DNA from: QKMZ01 sp012965515
Lineage (GTDB): Bacteria > Cyanobacteriota > Vampirovibrionia > Obscuribacterales > Obscuribacteraceae
NCBI GenBank assembly: GCA_937879965.1
Contig: CALFMP010000049.1
Coordinates: forward strand, 310,001-374,000
DNA: 64,000 bases
Reading direction: 5' to 3'
Positions 17,503-26,645 of the stretch are shown piece after piece. The notes under the pieces are model-generated. The model was given only the letters and a program-made list of their open reading frames with translations. It did not search any database and had not been told where the DNA came from. Every line of letters begins with the position of its first letter. Within the stretch, counting starts at the first letter, position 1. Made by a program: the position numbers and the translations under genes.

Positions 17503-17748
17503 ATGGAATTCGCAGGTCTCGGCATCGGTGGAATCATCGTCCTCGTGCTCGTCGCCATTCTGCTCGCCAGGTCGGGTGCACGTCGCACTCGCAATGCTCC
17601 GATCGCAGGTGTCTGCGGCGGGCTGGCGCGGCACTTCGGCGTGGGAGAGGGCCTCTTCCGCCTTCTCGCCTTCATTCTGCTCCTCTGCAGCGGCGGTACC
17701 GCACTGTTCATCTACATCGTGCTGGCGCTTGCGCTGCCGAAGGACTGA
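17503..17748 (+). CDS. PspC-domain membrane protein, paralogue of 9760-9999
   Basis: 81 residues with an N-terminal hydrophobic helix (5-22), a basic linker RSGARRTRN, and a PspC domain (IAGVCGGLARHFG, FRLLAFILLLCSGG, FIYIVLALALPKD). It shares with the protein at 9760-9999 the same order, length and LPKD ending. AAGGAG lies before the ATG. Last gene of the ClpP-like cluster and followed by a terminator. Confidence 0.88.
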   Translation: MEFAGLGIGGIIVLVLVAILLARSGARRTRNAPIAGVCGGLARHFGVGEGLFRLLAFILLLCSGGTALFIYIVLALALPKD

Positions 17749-17800
17749 TTCCGAAGTGGAGCCCATGCTCGCCTGACGGCAGGTATGGTGCTTTGCAAGA

Positions 17801-17846
17801 GCGAAAGAGAGGGCGCATCGGCGTTCCTCTCTTTTGCTTCTTTTTG
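17801..17846 (+). terminator. Terminator of the ClpP-like cluster
   Basis: Arms GCGAAAGAGAGG and CCTCTCTTTTGC (one G-T pair) with a 13-base loop, followed by TTCTTTTTG. Confidence 0.85.
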
Positions 17847-17851
17847 TCTGT

Positions 17852-17872
17852 ATATTAAATGCTATAGTAAAA
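17852..17872. repeat. TA-rich cluster-end element 2
   Basis: ATATTAAA-TGC-TATAGTAAAA, just past the terminator of the preceding cluster. Confidence 0.6.
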
Positions 17873-17908
17873 TGTTGGTTATTGGCAACTGTTCGGCCAG
17901 CACAGGTT

Positions 17909-17954
17909 GTGAAACGCTGATGCTGTCTACGTTCTAATGTAGGGTTTACATCAG
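17909..17954 (-). repeat. Possible decayed copy of the GTAAAACCC palindrome
   Basis: The ends (CGCTGATGCT and GGGTTTACATCAG) match the ends of the repeat at 34273-34327, while the middle has diverged. It lies 36 bases from TA-rich element 2, as the 34273 copy lies near element 4. Confidence 0.4.
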
Positions 17955-17972
17955 TGGCTGCGACAGGGAGAT

Positions 17973-18620
17973 TCAAACTGCCAGTTGCAGTTCTTTTTGC
18001 TTCTCAAGCAATGCTAAAAATTCATCCGGGGGCAAGAAGTGAGGGTTGCGGAAGACATGCCCGTCTTTAATTAAGGTCGGATGTGTTTTGACCAGCATTC
18101 GCACTGTCTCGGGGTGAAAAGTGCGTTGGTCGTACTGGCACATTCCCATAACGGGAAATTGTTCGAACAGCCGATTGCATTTGACTTCGTAGGCGATCAG
18201 CTCCTTGGCTGTGACATTGGCACCCAGCGCCCAGCTCATGTCTCCCGCTCCACGAAGCCCGTTGAAGCCGTCTGCATAAGCTTTTCCAATCATTTCCTCG
18301 ATGATGCCGATCATCGCATCGCCATCAAAATCGCCGCCCGTGAGATATGTTTCTTCCGGGGTCAAAAAAGCCATCGAGCCATCTCGCACATCGGCTTCAA
18401 CGTCCATGCCGGCGCGCATCATCACGTTTCTCACAAATTTTGCCGTGTCCGGGTGAGAGATATAAATGCATTTTTGCCCGAGTCTGAAGCCGGTTCGGAA
18501 ATACTCTGCCAGAGCAGTGATCTGCTGTTCGCGGTCGTTATAGACCATACAGATATGGCTATGTTTGCCCATTGAGGAAACATAGTTTTTCATGTCGTGG
18601 TAGTGGTCGTCGGCATGCAT
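17973..18620 (-). CDS. MEDS-domain sensory protein (DcmR-like)
   Basis: 215 residues forming one MEDS domain: HSHICMVYND, FRTGFRLGQKCIYIS, LRGAGDMSWAL, MGMCQYDQRTFHPETVRMLVKTHP. These domains are related to RecA/KaiC folds and are found in methylotroph and methanogen sensory proteins and in anti-sigma or kinase pathways. Here it stands alone, without a DNA-binding or kinase domain, so it probably works through a partner encoded elsewhere. Start ATG 18620 fits the domain start; a longer frame upstream looks non-coding. It is convergent with the PspC gene. Confidence 0.85.
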   Translation of the reverse strand: MHADDHYHDMKNYVSSMGKHSHICMVYNDREQQITALAEYFRTGFRLGQKCIYISHPDTAKFVRNVMMRAGMDVEADVRDGSMAFLTPEETYLTGGDFDGDAMIGIIEEMIGKAYADGFNGLRGAGDMSWALGANVTAKELIAYEVKCNRLFEQFPVMGMCQYDQRTFHPETVRMLVKTHPTLIKDGHVFRNPHFLPPDEFLALLEKQKELQLAV

Positions 18621-18711
18621 GTTAGAGGTCTCATGAACATTATATCGCCGCAAAGCAATACAGGCGCGTAAAGATCCTCTTCTATTCTGCAAAACCTTGC
18701 TGGTTAGGGAA

Positions 18712-19278
18712 TTAAGCCGGAGAAAACACCGGCTGGGCAACGAAGAACGGCTGCAAGCGAAGAGTGCGCACTGGGTCGTGTGCAGTACGAACGGCATCTT
18801 GCGGCACTGGTACGGGAGTCTTTTGTCCTTCGGTCATGGTGCAGAGCAGCGCGCGGAGTTTTTTACTATCTTTATGGCAGTTATTTTTCTGCTCTCTCCT
18901 TTCTGAAAGAGCCAAATACGCGCGGCAGGAAGGATTTACAGCCAGCTTGAGGCCGGAAACCGGTGATTTGACTGCATCGTGCTGAACTCTTCTGGCGCGG
19001 GCTTTGAGCAGCCTGAAATACGGGCTGTTGAGACTTCTTCTCTCCGGTTTGTCGGTCGGCGCAGCGGCGAACTTTCTGGTCGGATGCACTGCCAGGGTTT
19101 CGAAAATGTACTTGGCTCGCGTGACATCATGCGCGACTTGCATGTCCAGAGCGGATTCATCAACCGATGCGGCTAATTCCAAGCACCAGTCAAGGCTTAC
19201 TTCAATCGCGGGGGCCTGGGGAGGAACAGGCGTATACGAACAGATTACGAGCATTACATTAGAAGCGGGTTCGGTCAT
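18712..19278 (-). CDS. Hypothetical protein
   Basis: 188 residues, starting at ATG 19278 with an AGGAC-like site before it. The first 60 residues look folded (SNVMLVICSYTPVPP, IEVSLDWCLELAASVDES) and the rest is basic and proline-containing, with no recognisable domain. It is divergent from the secreted protein at 19399. The N-terminal half looks more protein-like than the second half, so the true stop could have been lost by mutation. Moderate to low certainty that it is a gene. Confidence 0.45.
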   Translation of the reverse strand: MTEPASNVMLVICSYTPVPPQAPAIEVSLDWCLELAASVDESALDMQVAHDVTRAKYIFETLAVHPTRKFAAAPTDKPERRSLNSPYFRLLKARARRVQHDAVKSPVSGLKLAVNPSCRAYLALSERREQKNNCHKDSKKLRALLCTMTEGQKTPVPVPQDAVRTAHDPVRTLRLQPFFVAQPVFSPA

Positions 19279-19398
19279 TTTTAGGAAGTCCTTGTCCGGG
19301 TGGGGGACTTTAGAAACGTAAGATAACCGGTGCGAATTTAGCGTGAACCTGGTGAAAATGGATCTTGGGCTTCGCGTGTTCCGGGGTAGCATTATCGT

Positions 19399-20220
19399 AT
19401 GCAACGATTGTTTCATTCGTATAACAAGAAGCTGTCTGAGCTCCTGGCGCCGAAGAGAGTGCGGTGGAAAGCGTCTATTGGTTTGGTGTGTTGCCTTTTG
19501 GCCATTTTTGCCCGGCCCGCCTTGGCAAAAGACGAAGAGGTCTGGCACCTTAGCCAATTACACCGCGCTCTGGGATCGGTCGAAATTTTTGTCACGCCGA
19601 GCTTGATGAGGCTCAATTACGGGAACGGCGACATTATCGTCCTGTACCGGCAAGATACAAATCGGGTCTATATCTATAATCCAGCCCACAAGGCGATTTT
19701 CTCCACGCCCTTCGAAACGTTCTACAAACGCGGCTTCATCATCACTTCCGGCGGTCTTCTTCCGATTCGAACCTGGTACCCAAAGGAAAGGAAAAGCATC
19801 CGCTATAAAGGTCAGCCGGCTTCAATTGTTGAAATATATGCGCATGGGCGCAGTCGCGGCAAGCCGACAGAGATTAATTGCGCCGAGATGAAAGTGGTCA
19901 ATTCGAAGGAGAATTTCAACAAGGTTATATCAGTCATCGAGACACTTTATGCAATTCCAATCACTGGTTCGATACCAATCGAGCTGCGGCTCAATTATTC
20001 TCAAGCCGGTGGCGAATTGTGGTTTCAAACACACCAGAGCGATTTCAAGCAACGCATGGAAAACACCTCAATCCGGCTGCAAACGAGCAAGATTGTGCGT
20101 GAGAAAATGCCGGCAGCGTTCTTCGCCGTTCCAAAGCAGTACAAAGTGATGAAAGAAGAATCGGATGTGATGAATCTTACTGACACAGCCAGCGATTTGA
20201 CCAATCTTGTTTTGCCTTAA
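19399..20220 (+). CDS. Secreted hypothetical protein
   Basis: 273 residues with a signal peptide (a basic start, hydrophobic stretch at about 26-41, ALAKDE cleavage region). The mature part alternates strands and turns (VEIFVTPSLMRLNYGNGDIIVLY, RVYIYNPAHKAIF), which resembles the lipoprotein-like DUF4412 type beta folds, but I cannot assign a family. No lipobox is seen. Its TAA (20218-20220) directly abuts the TAG of the convergent gene on the other strand, with no spacer at all. Confidence 0.7.
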   Translation: MQRLFHSYNKKLSELLAPKRVRWKASIGLVCCLLAIFARPALAKDEEVWHLSQLHRALGSVEIFVTPSLMRLNYGNGDIIVLYRQDTNRVYIYNPAHKAIFSTPFETFYKRGFIITSGGLLPIRTWYPKERKSIRYKGQPASIVEIYAHGRSRGKPTEINCAEMKVVNSKENFNKVISVIETLYAIPITGSIPIELRLNYSQAGGELWFQTHQSDFKQRMENTSIRLQTSKIVREKMPAAFFAVPKQYKVMKEESDVMNLTDTASDLTNLVLP

Positions 20221-21021
20221 CTACTTTGTATTCAAATTCTTCTCGAGGATTTTTTCAAGCTCTGCAACGCGTTTTTGATCTTGACCGCCCGTCAAAATCG
20301 AAAAGTAAGTGATCAAAGAAGAGCCTTCTGCCTGATAAACAACAGGGTCTGCCAGTGAGAGCTTGAGCAATCTCTGATAGACGCGTTCGTTTGCCGCAGG
20401 GTCTACTTTGGTGTCAGAACCGCTCTTAGAGCTGCGTTTCACAGATGGCTTGGCTGTGTCCGTTTTTCTTGCCGCCGGCATGAAGCTCATTTCGGCGATT
20501 GGAGATGCGCCTTGTGGCAGGAATCTAACCGTTTTCGCTTCCGGAAGGTCGATAGGTGCAAGCACTTGAAGTGTATTCGGTCTTCCGCATACAAAGCTGA
20601 TGATGCGTCCGCTGGACTCGCTGCCTGAATCGGTTCGCGCCGCAATTTTTACGTTGCCTGAATCGCTTGAACTCGAGGGTTTATAGATGTTTTCATCACT
20701 TGCTTGCGCTTTTGTGGTAATTGAAACCGCTGTCAATAATGCAAGTAAAACGGCTGAAACAAAAGAAAAGCGCGAAGTGACCGGCCAAAGAAAACGTTCT
20801 TGTTCCGCTTGTGAAGGAGTCATATCGAGGTTGTTTTTCGGCTGTTCTCCCTGGGCAAGAAACTCATCGAGGCTGATGGGTCCGTCCAGATATATGGGTT
20901 GGCTGGCGGAAAATTCCTCAGGGATAAAGCCGGGCACGGCGCCTGGGATTGTTCCTCTTGCGAAATCAGCGGACATGGTGTCGGGAGATAAGCCGGCTGA
21001 CCGGCAGCAATCGGATCTCAT
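20221..21021 (-). CDS. Single-pass membrane protein, disordered ectodomain
   Basis: 266 residues. A cytoplasmic N-terminus (1-80, with an early CC pair) is followed by one hydrophobic helix (about 84-105) and a Ser/Lys-rich region with a small folded part (RIISFVCGRPNTLQVLAPIDLPEAKTV is too short to classify) and a helical end. AAGGAGGAAA precedes the ATG. Layout is that of an anti-sigma factor or bitopic scaffold, but no such motif is seen. It is convergent with 19399-20220 with zero spacing. Confidence 0.65.
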   Translation of the reverse strand: MRSDCCRSAGLSPDTMSADFARGTIPGAVPGFIPEEFSASQPIYLDGPISLDEFLAQGEQPKNNLDMTPSQAEQERFLWPVTSRFSFVSAVLLALLTAVSITTKAQASDENIYKPSSSSDSGNVKIAARTDSGSESSGRIISFVCGRPNTLQVLAPIDLPEAKTVRFLPQGASPIAEMSFMPAARKTDTAKPSVKRSSKSGSDTKVDPAANERVYQRLLKLSLADPVVYQAEGSSLITYFSILTGGQDQKRVAELEKILEKNLNTK

Positions 21022-21233
21022 GGATTTCCTCCTTGAGCACTTCCATTAAAAGGGGAATATTGGAAGCGCCGCTTTGCAGCGGATTGGATCTGGTAAGGGA
21101 CGAAACTAACTGGTAAGTGCCTTAAGACTACTCGCCAACCGTGTCAACAATGTGTCAGGACTATGAATTGACTTATTTTCGGTGAAAAAGCTCAGTATTA
21201 TATAGGGCGACCGCGTGGATTCCTCGAACCCCT

Positions 21234-23063
21234 GTGCAAATCAAACTAAAGCTATCCCACCAACTTTTGCTGCTGGTTATTATTCCGGTGGTATTCGAGT
21301 TAATCATTGGCTTCATGCTTTATTCGAGCTTGCAGATTTCGGGCGATGAGTTGAAGCAGGAAGCGCATTCGCGTTTGTTGTTGAAGAAAGCCAACGCGTT
21401 GCGTAGCGAATTCCTTTGGGCGTACCAGGTCGGAAATGAATTTGTTGTTTCGAATTTCACCGATGAGAATTTGCTGAATCAGTATTTCAAGCACGTTTGG
21501 GCCGCCACGAAATTGATCGGCGAACTTAAAGAGTTTTGCCGCGGAGATGAAGTCGCCAGCGCAAATGTCGCAGAAATTGAAGTGCTAACGAAACGCACTA
21601 ATGCAATGGCTCAAAAATTCCTTCCTTCTTTTAAGGAAGGCAATATGTTTGTCGTAATGCAGTACGGCGCGATAATGAAGAGAGACGCATTCAAGGCTGG
21701 AGAAATCCTAAACGGGATGATTCAGAGCCAGCTCGAAAAGCTCGACCAAGCTGCAGAATATAAAAGCAAAGAACGCGGGGAGCAAGGGCTACTGGTTCTA
21801 TTGCTGGTGCTTGCAACATGTACGTTAGTGAGTGGAACGGCTCTGGCTCTGAGTCTTCGAATATCGAGGCGGTTTGATGTTCTCATCGACAATGCGCAAA
21901 GACTGTCAGCAGGACTTGAATTGAATCCGCCTCTGCAGGGGCAGAGCGAGCTAGAGATCCTCGATCAAGAATTTCGCCGCATGTCGCAAGAGTTGGAAAC
22001 CATGCTTCGCAAGCAGCGCGCCATCGTTGATTACGCAGCCGATGTGATCTGTTCTCTCAATAATGCACTGGCGTTCTCCGAGGTGAGTACTGCAGCATTG
22101 GCTGTTTGGGGCTATGAGCCTGATGAATTGATGGGTAAGAGAATTGCCTCCATCGTTCACGACGATGACGTCGAGCGCACGACAAGGGCATTTGACGACG
22201 CTCAGCGTGATTCAGATGAACCGCTCGATTCATTCGAGAATCGTGTAGTTCGCAAGGACGGCAGCCTTGTCGATACACGCTGGTCTGTTCGCTACGTTGA
22301 GCAAGAGAAAACACTTGTTTGCGTGGCGCACGACATCTCACAAAGGAAGCAATTGGAGCGGATGAAGCAAGAGTTCGTCGCTATCGTCAGTCACGATCTG
22401 CGCAGTCCGCTTACCTCAATAAACATGCGACTGGGAACGCTGGCCGGCGGGATGCATGGCGATCTTCCGGCGCCGGCATTGAAGATTATTTCCACAATTG
22501 AAGGCAGTGTCGCTCGTTTGATTGGTCTGATTAATGACCTTTTGGATGTGGAAAAACTCGAGTCCGGCGGTTGGGACATGCACTTTCAAGAGAAGTCGAT
22601 TCTGCAAACCATGGAGGTTGCTGCAGATTCGCTATCCGCTTTGGCAGACAAAAAACAGGTAGAGATTGTTTTGCCGCAGAGCGATCGAAAAGTGAGTGCC
22701 GACCATGAGCGTCTTACGCAGGTCATTAGCAACATCATTTCTAACGCGATCAAATTCTCGCCCGAAAACGGCAAGGTCACCGTTACTCACGAAGTCGATG
22801 GCGACAGCTTGCTCGTGAAAATTTCAGACAATGGACCGGGCATTCTGGAAGAGGAAAGGGCATTGATATTTGACCGCTTCAGGCAATCAAAGCGCGATCG
22901 CGACAAAAAGACGGGCAGTGGACTGGGGCTGGCCATTTGCGCCGCCATTATCAAAGAGCATGATGGATCGATCGGTGTCGATTCGAACAATGGCAATGGC
23001 AGTACGTTCTGGTTCAAAATTCCACTTACGAAAATTGACAGGCATGCCGGTGCCCTCAGCTAG
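21234..23063 (+). CDS. Membrane sensor histidine kinase with PAS domain
   Basis: 609 residues starting at GTG 21234. An N-terminal membrane helix (10-30), a four-helix periplasmic sensor (40-175), a second membrane helix (about 185-205), a HAMP-like segment, a PAS domain (about 265-370, with VDTRWSVRYV), HisKA with His387 in AIVSHDLRSPL, and HATPase_c (NIISNAIKF, DNGPGI, SGLGLAIC) follow in order. It should autophosphorylate His387 and pass phosphate to a response regulator, but none is adjacent, so it is an orphan kinase. The start codon has no clear ribosome binding site. Confidence 0.93.
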   Translation: MQIKLKLSHQLLLLVIIPVVFELIIGFMLYSSLQISGDELKQEAHSRLLLKKANALRSEFLWAYQVGNEFVVSNFTDENLLNQYFKHVWAATKLIGELKEFCRGDEVASANVAEIEVLTKRTNAMAQKFLPSFKEGNMFVVMQYGAIMKRDAFKAGEILNGMIQSQLEKLDQAAEYKSKERGEQGLLVLLLVLATCTLVSGTALALSLRISRRFDVLIDNAQRLSAGLELNPPLQGQSELEILDQEFRRMSQELETMLRKQRAIVDYAADVICSLNNALAFSEVSTAALAVWGYEPDELMGKRIASIVHDDDVERTTRAFDDAQRDSDEPLDSFENRVVRKDGSLVDTRWSVRYVEQEKTLVCVAHDISQRKQLERMKQEFVAIVSHDLRSPLTSINMRLGTLAGGMHGDLPAPALKIISTIEGSVARLIGLINDLLDVEKLESGGWDMHFQEKSILQTMEVAADSLSALADKKQVEIVLPQSDRKVSADHERLTQVISNIISNAIKFSPENGKVTVTHEVDGDSLLVKISDNGPGILEEERALIFDRFRQSKRDRDKKTGSGLGLAICAAIIKEHDGSIGVDSNNGNGSTFWFKIPLTKIDRHAGALS

Positions 23064-23127
23064 AAGAAAAGGCGAAGGCGACCTGTGTCATCGACCGGCG
23101 CAATAGTTAAAACAAGTCCATCCAAAA

Positions 23128-24072
23128 CTACTTTGCCGTCGCCGGCAGTAGCAGCTTTTCAATCTCTTCTTTGGTAGGCAGCGAAGGCTCGGCGCCCATT
23201 TTCGTTGTCGCCAACGCGCCTGCCGCGCAGCCGAACTTGACTGCGTTTACGAGCGATTCCCCGCCTGCGTATGCAGCGGCCATAGCACCGCAGAAAGCGT
23301 CTCCTGCGGCGGTGGTATCGATTGCGTTGACTTTATAACTAGGGATCAAAACGGCTTCCTTGCCTTCTTCCGAAAGTAGTGCGCCAAGTTCTCCCAAAGT
23401 GATGATGATGTTTTTCGGCCCCAGTTTTCTCAGCTCGTCAGCCGCTGCTTGCGCGCTTTTCTCATCAACGACTTTAATGCCGGTCATCAATTCAGCTTCT
23501 GTCTGGTTCGGAATGATGACGTCTACGTTTTCCAAAAGTTCTTTCGGCAACTTGCCGTCCACCGGTGCGGGAGCTGGATTGAGCGCGACAAGAGTGCCGT
23601 GCTTGTGAGCCAGTTTGGCAGCGAATGTGTCTGCTTCGGTCGGTACTTCAAGCTGCATCAAAAGGATTTTGCTTTGTGAAAAAACGGACTCTGCCTTCTC
23701 TATATCTTTGTCGCAGAGGTTTAGATTGGCTCTTTGCGCAATGATGATGCTGTTGTCTCCGTCGCCGTCGACTGTGATCATGGCAATGCCTGTTCCCGCT
23801 TCCTTGTCTTGCACCATATGCGATGCGTCGACATTATTTTTCTTCAGCGTTTGAATCAGCATGTCGCCAAAACTATCGGCGCCTACGCGTCCAACCATTG
23901 CGACTTTGGCGCCGGCTCGTCCAGCAGCCATTGCTTGATTGTTGCCTTTGCCGCCTGCGAACATCCCGAAGTTAGATCCTCTTATAGTCTCGCCTTTGAC
24001 AGGCAAGCGCGGCGTGCTCACGACGATATCCTGACTAAGGCTGCCGACTACAATAACTTGATCTGCTTTCAT
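23128..24072 (-). CDS. rbsK: Ribokinase
   Basis: 314 residues of the PfkB family and of ribokinase length. The sugar-binding N-terminal motif (GGKGNNQAMAAGRAG, about 40-54), a lid strand and the catalytic motif DTTAAGDAFCGAMAAAYAGG, whose GD aspartate is the base, are present. It phosphorylates D-ribose at C5 using ATP. Start ATG 24072 is preceded by GGGGGG; an upstream in-frame start would lie in that ribosome binding site. No rbs transport genes are adjacent, so another sugar such as deoxyribose cannot be excluded, though a nucleoside transporter lies at 53179-54381. Confidence 0.88.
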   Translation of the reverse strand: MKADQVIVVGSLSQDIVVSTPRLPVKGETIRGSNFGMFAGGKGNNQAMAAGRAGAKVAMVGRVGADSFGDMLIQTLKKNNVDASHMVQDKEAGTGIAMITVDGDGDNSIIIAQRANLNLCDKDIEKAESVFSQSKILLMQLEVPTEADTFAAKLAHKHGTLVALNPAPAPVDGKLPKELLENVDVIIPNQTEAELMTGIKVVDEKSAQAAADELRKLGPKNIIITLGELGALLSEEGKEAVLIPSYKVNAIDTTAAGDAFCGAMAAAYAGGESLVNAVKFGCAAGALATTKMGAEPSLPTKEEIEKLLLPATAK

Positions 24073-24134
24073 CGTGCCCCCCTTCGGCAAAGAGATGAGG
24101 GCAGATTATACAACTGTTGGCGACCCGCCTGTGA

Positions 24135-26198
24135 TTACCACTGGTAATTTTGCTGTTGCGATGGCGGTGGCTGCTCACCAGGCTGCTGGGGCGGCTGTGG
24201 TGGCTGTTGCTGTGGTTTGGATGGGTCTGGAAATTGTGGTGCGGGTGGTTGTTGCTGCGGCTGCTGTTGCGTTGGAGGCTGCGACTGTTGTTGCTGAGGC
24301 ATCGGGAACTGTGGCGCAGGAGGGGGCTGCTGTTGCTGCTGTTGCTGCTGAGGAGTTGGAAACTGCGGTGCAGGAGAATGCTGCTGTTGCGGCATGGGGA
24401 ATTGCGGTGCCGGAGTTTGCTGTTGTTGCGGTGGGAATTGAGCCGCCGGCTGCTGTTGTTGCGGTATGGGAAACTGCGGTACAGGGGCTAGTTGCGGTTG
24501 CTGAGGCGGCATTGGAAACTGGGGAACGGGCGCCTGTTGTTGTCTCTCCGAATTTGGAAACTGCGCTACCTGTGCCGGAGCAGGTTGCGGAGGCATCGAC
24601 AATTCTGCCGGCGTGGGGCGCCGCAACAGCATCGTCTCACCAACCGCTTCAGGACTCTGACCTTGACTGAGTTGCTGTTGCGTTTGTTTGTTACTGACTT
24701 GATTTGCTTCGACGAGCAATTCGTTGTGCAGCGCTGCAATGAACATCGCTACCTGAGCTGCTTTCGCCAGTGCATCCATATCGGTCGCATCTTGTGGTGC
24801 TGATGCAATTCCAAAGTGCAAACATGGTTCGTACTGCGCTAGATCAGGTTTCAATTTCAGCAAGTCTCTGTTAATACGTCCGGCTAGAACGCATGCTTGA
24901 TGGCTTTCAATTCCAGGCAGTAGTAGGCCGAATGCTCTGTCGCCGAAGTGACCGAACATATCAACATCTCGCTTGATGTTCGACACTGCTTCGGTGAGAA
25001 GAGAACAAACCTCTGCCGGCATATTGCCGTCGCGATCGGGGTTTACCGTCACGCAGAAAAGAGCCAGTGAGAGAGACGATTTGAATCTGAAAGCTCTGGC
25101 AAATTCGCGATCTAAGAAAAACTGCAAAGCTTCGAAGCTCAGAATGCCGGTTTCGGCTTTGTTCAAAAGCAGCCAAATGGCATTTCTCATCATCGGATCA
25201 AGCGTTAGCATCTCTTCCGGGACGCCTACTTTGACGCCGTCTGAAGATGCCGGCTGCGGTTGGTGCTGTTGCTGAACCGGAGGACGAGGACGTTGATTGT
25301 CGATGTGCCATTCGTCTAAAGCCGGCACTGGAAAAGCTATTTCGCGCGTAGGAGCTGGTTTGAAGATGTCGGGCACTGGAGCCGCAGACAGGTTGTTGGT
25401 TTCAGGAATGTTTAGAGAAACCGCTCCAGGAGCGAGGTCCGGCAGAATGATTTGAGGAGGACCTTGTTGAAAAGGCATCGGCGGTTGCATCACAGGAGGC
25501 GGCGGATCTTCAGCCTTTACATTGCGATTATCGGGGGTGAGCAACAGTCCTAATTTCAGCAAATCTGCCGCAATATTCACCCACTGGCTGTGAGAAAGAC
25601 CCATCTTTTCGGCGGTGTCTTTGATGTTGCGCGTGCCGTAAACGTTGGAGTAAAACTCGGCATGCAAGTGCGGATCTCGCACGCGAGCCAAGCGCAGGCG
25701 ATTTTCCAACTCACCTTCAGCCAGTCTTTCCGGTGGTCTGAGAAGGAAAGAGAGTTCGTTGATGTAATTGTTTTCTAAGAAGTTGTGGTTTCCGATGAAC
25801 GACTCGCCGCGGATCAAAATGTCCGAGATGCTCTCTTGCACCGTAACAGTCTCCGGTTGTCCGCCCGGCTCAAAGCGGATCACTCCATCTTTCCAGATGA
25901 AGAGATCCATGATTGCTTCTGTGCCCACGGAAAGTGGAGAAATCGCATGAACAGCTCGTCCGAGTCCGAACTGAATGCATACATTGCAATGAACCGAACC
26001 GATGAAAAGCTTGCCTGTGATTTCGTAGTGCTCTGCGGCTCGAAGCAAATAAGCGATTGGCTTTTCTGAAAGATTGCCGTCGAAAGTGGTGGTCACATCC
26101 TCAGGCGGGCCGCTTGGTGCCGGAGCCGTAGGCGGCGTCGGGATAGTCTTCATCATCTTGTCGATTAAAGTCTGCTTTTTCTTCTGCTGTTCAGACAT
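24135..26198 (-). CDS. DUF4388 protein with degenerate GGDEF and Gln/Pro-rich tail
   Basis: 687 residues. A DUF4388/PATAN-like domain occupies about 35-215 (YEITGKLFIGSVHCNVCIQFG; YNEL-like helical end). A proline-rich linker follows, and then a GGDEF-fold region (about 345-490) in which the signature is FGDRAF and so should be inactive for cyclic-di-GMP synthesis. From about 535 the tail is a long run of Gln/Pro with repeated QFPMP units. DUF4388 domains occur in cyanobacterial and delta-proteobacterial two-component systems. The role is probably scaffolding or signal reception. No clear ribosome binding site precedes ATG 26198. Confidence 0.85.
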   Translation of the reverse strand: MSEQQKKKQTLIDKMMKTIPTPPTAPAPSGPPEDVTTTFDGNLSEKPIAYLLRAAEHYEITGKLFIGSVHCNVCIQFGLGRAVHAISPLSVGTEAIMDLFIWKDGVIRFEPGGQPETVTVQESISDILIRGESFIGNHNFLENNYINELSFLLRPPERLAEGELENRLRLARVRDPHLHAEFYSNVYGTRNIKDTAEKMGLSHSQWVNIAADLLKLGLLLTPDNRNVKAEDPPPPVMQPPMPFQQGPPQIILPDLAPGAVSLNIPETNNLSAAPVPDIFKPAPTREIAFPVPALDEWHIDNQRPRPPVQQQHQPQPASSDGVKVGVPEEMLTLDPMMRNAIWLLLNKAETGILSFEALQFFLDREFARAFRFKSSLSLALFCVTVNPDRDGNMPAEVCSLLTEAVSNIKRDVDMFGHFGDRAFGLLLPGIESHQACVLAGRINRDLLKLKPDLAQYEPCLHFGIASAPQDATDMDALAKAAQVAMFIAALHNELLVEANQVSNKQTQQQLSQGQSPEAVGETMLLRRPTPAELSMPPQPAPAQVAQFPNSERQQQAPVPQFPMPPQQPQLAPVPQFPIPQQQQPAAQFPPQQQQTPAPQFPMPQQQHSPAPQFPTPQQQQQQQQPPPAPQFPMPQQQQSQPPTQQQPQQQPPAPQFPDPSKPQQQPPQPPQQPGEQPPPSQQQNYQW
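24140..24560. repeat. Gln/Pro codon repeats in the tail of the DUF4388 protein
   Basis: Low-complexity DNA made of imperfect repeats of GTTGCTGCTG-type units (minus-strand CAGCAACAG), each coding QFPMPQQQ-like blocks. Such tracts are prone to length change. Confidence 0.85.
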
Positions 26199-26645
26199 CT
26201 TGGCGACTCGGCACGGCCTTTAGCTAGTAAACGTAATGTATATATGTGCAAAAACATGCTTTCACAAACGATCAAAATCTTCAACTCTTTCAAGCGCTTG
26301 GAAATGCTGAGAGTGTGGCATTCTTCGAGGTTATCGGAAGCTTGTCTGAAAGGTTGCCCGTAGTCATTTGAATAAATTATCGGTTCACTGATGAAGCGTC
26401 GACCGTTGCATTGTGCGCTCGACGCATGGCGTCGACCCCATGGTAAAACCCTGGTGAGTACACCCGAGGAACACAAAGCATCACGGTTTACCGAAGTCCA
26501 ATACTGAAAGAAACCTTGAGAAACTAAAACATACAGTAGGGCGACCGCGAACAAAAACAGGTCGATGTTTCCACTCCCTCTGGAGGGGCACGCGCATTTT
26601 CGCGCCCCTCCGGACAAGCAGTCGGTAGCCAGCGAACTTCGCTGT
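26199..26645. other. Intergenic region with palindromes
   Basis: About 450 bases between two minus-strand genes. It contains a GTAAAACCC palindrome (26442-26492), a CGACGC/GCGTCG hairpin just before it, and a GGAGGGGC/GCCCCTCC hairpin (26582-26611). The last lies 35 bases past the ABC exporter stop and could end its transcript, though it lacks a T-run. Confidence 0.5.
26442..26492 (+). repeat. GTAAAACCC palindromic element, copy A
   Basis: Ends GGTAAAACC and GGTTTACC are inverted repeats; the centre holds CCCGAGGAACACAAAGCATC. The reverse complement of 34273-34327 matches at about 42 of 50 positions. Confidence 0.75.

Noticed and set aside
21160..26550. A shared 13-base TAGGGCGACCGCG near 21200 and 26538
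   Set aside because: Only two copies with unrelated flanks and positions; too short to call a repeat or operator.
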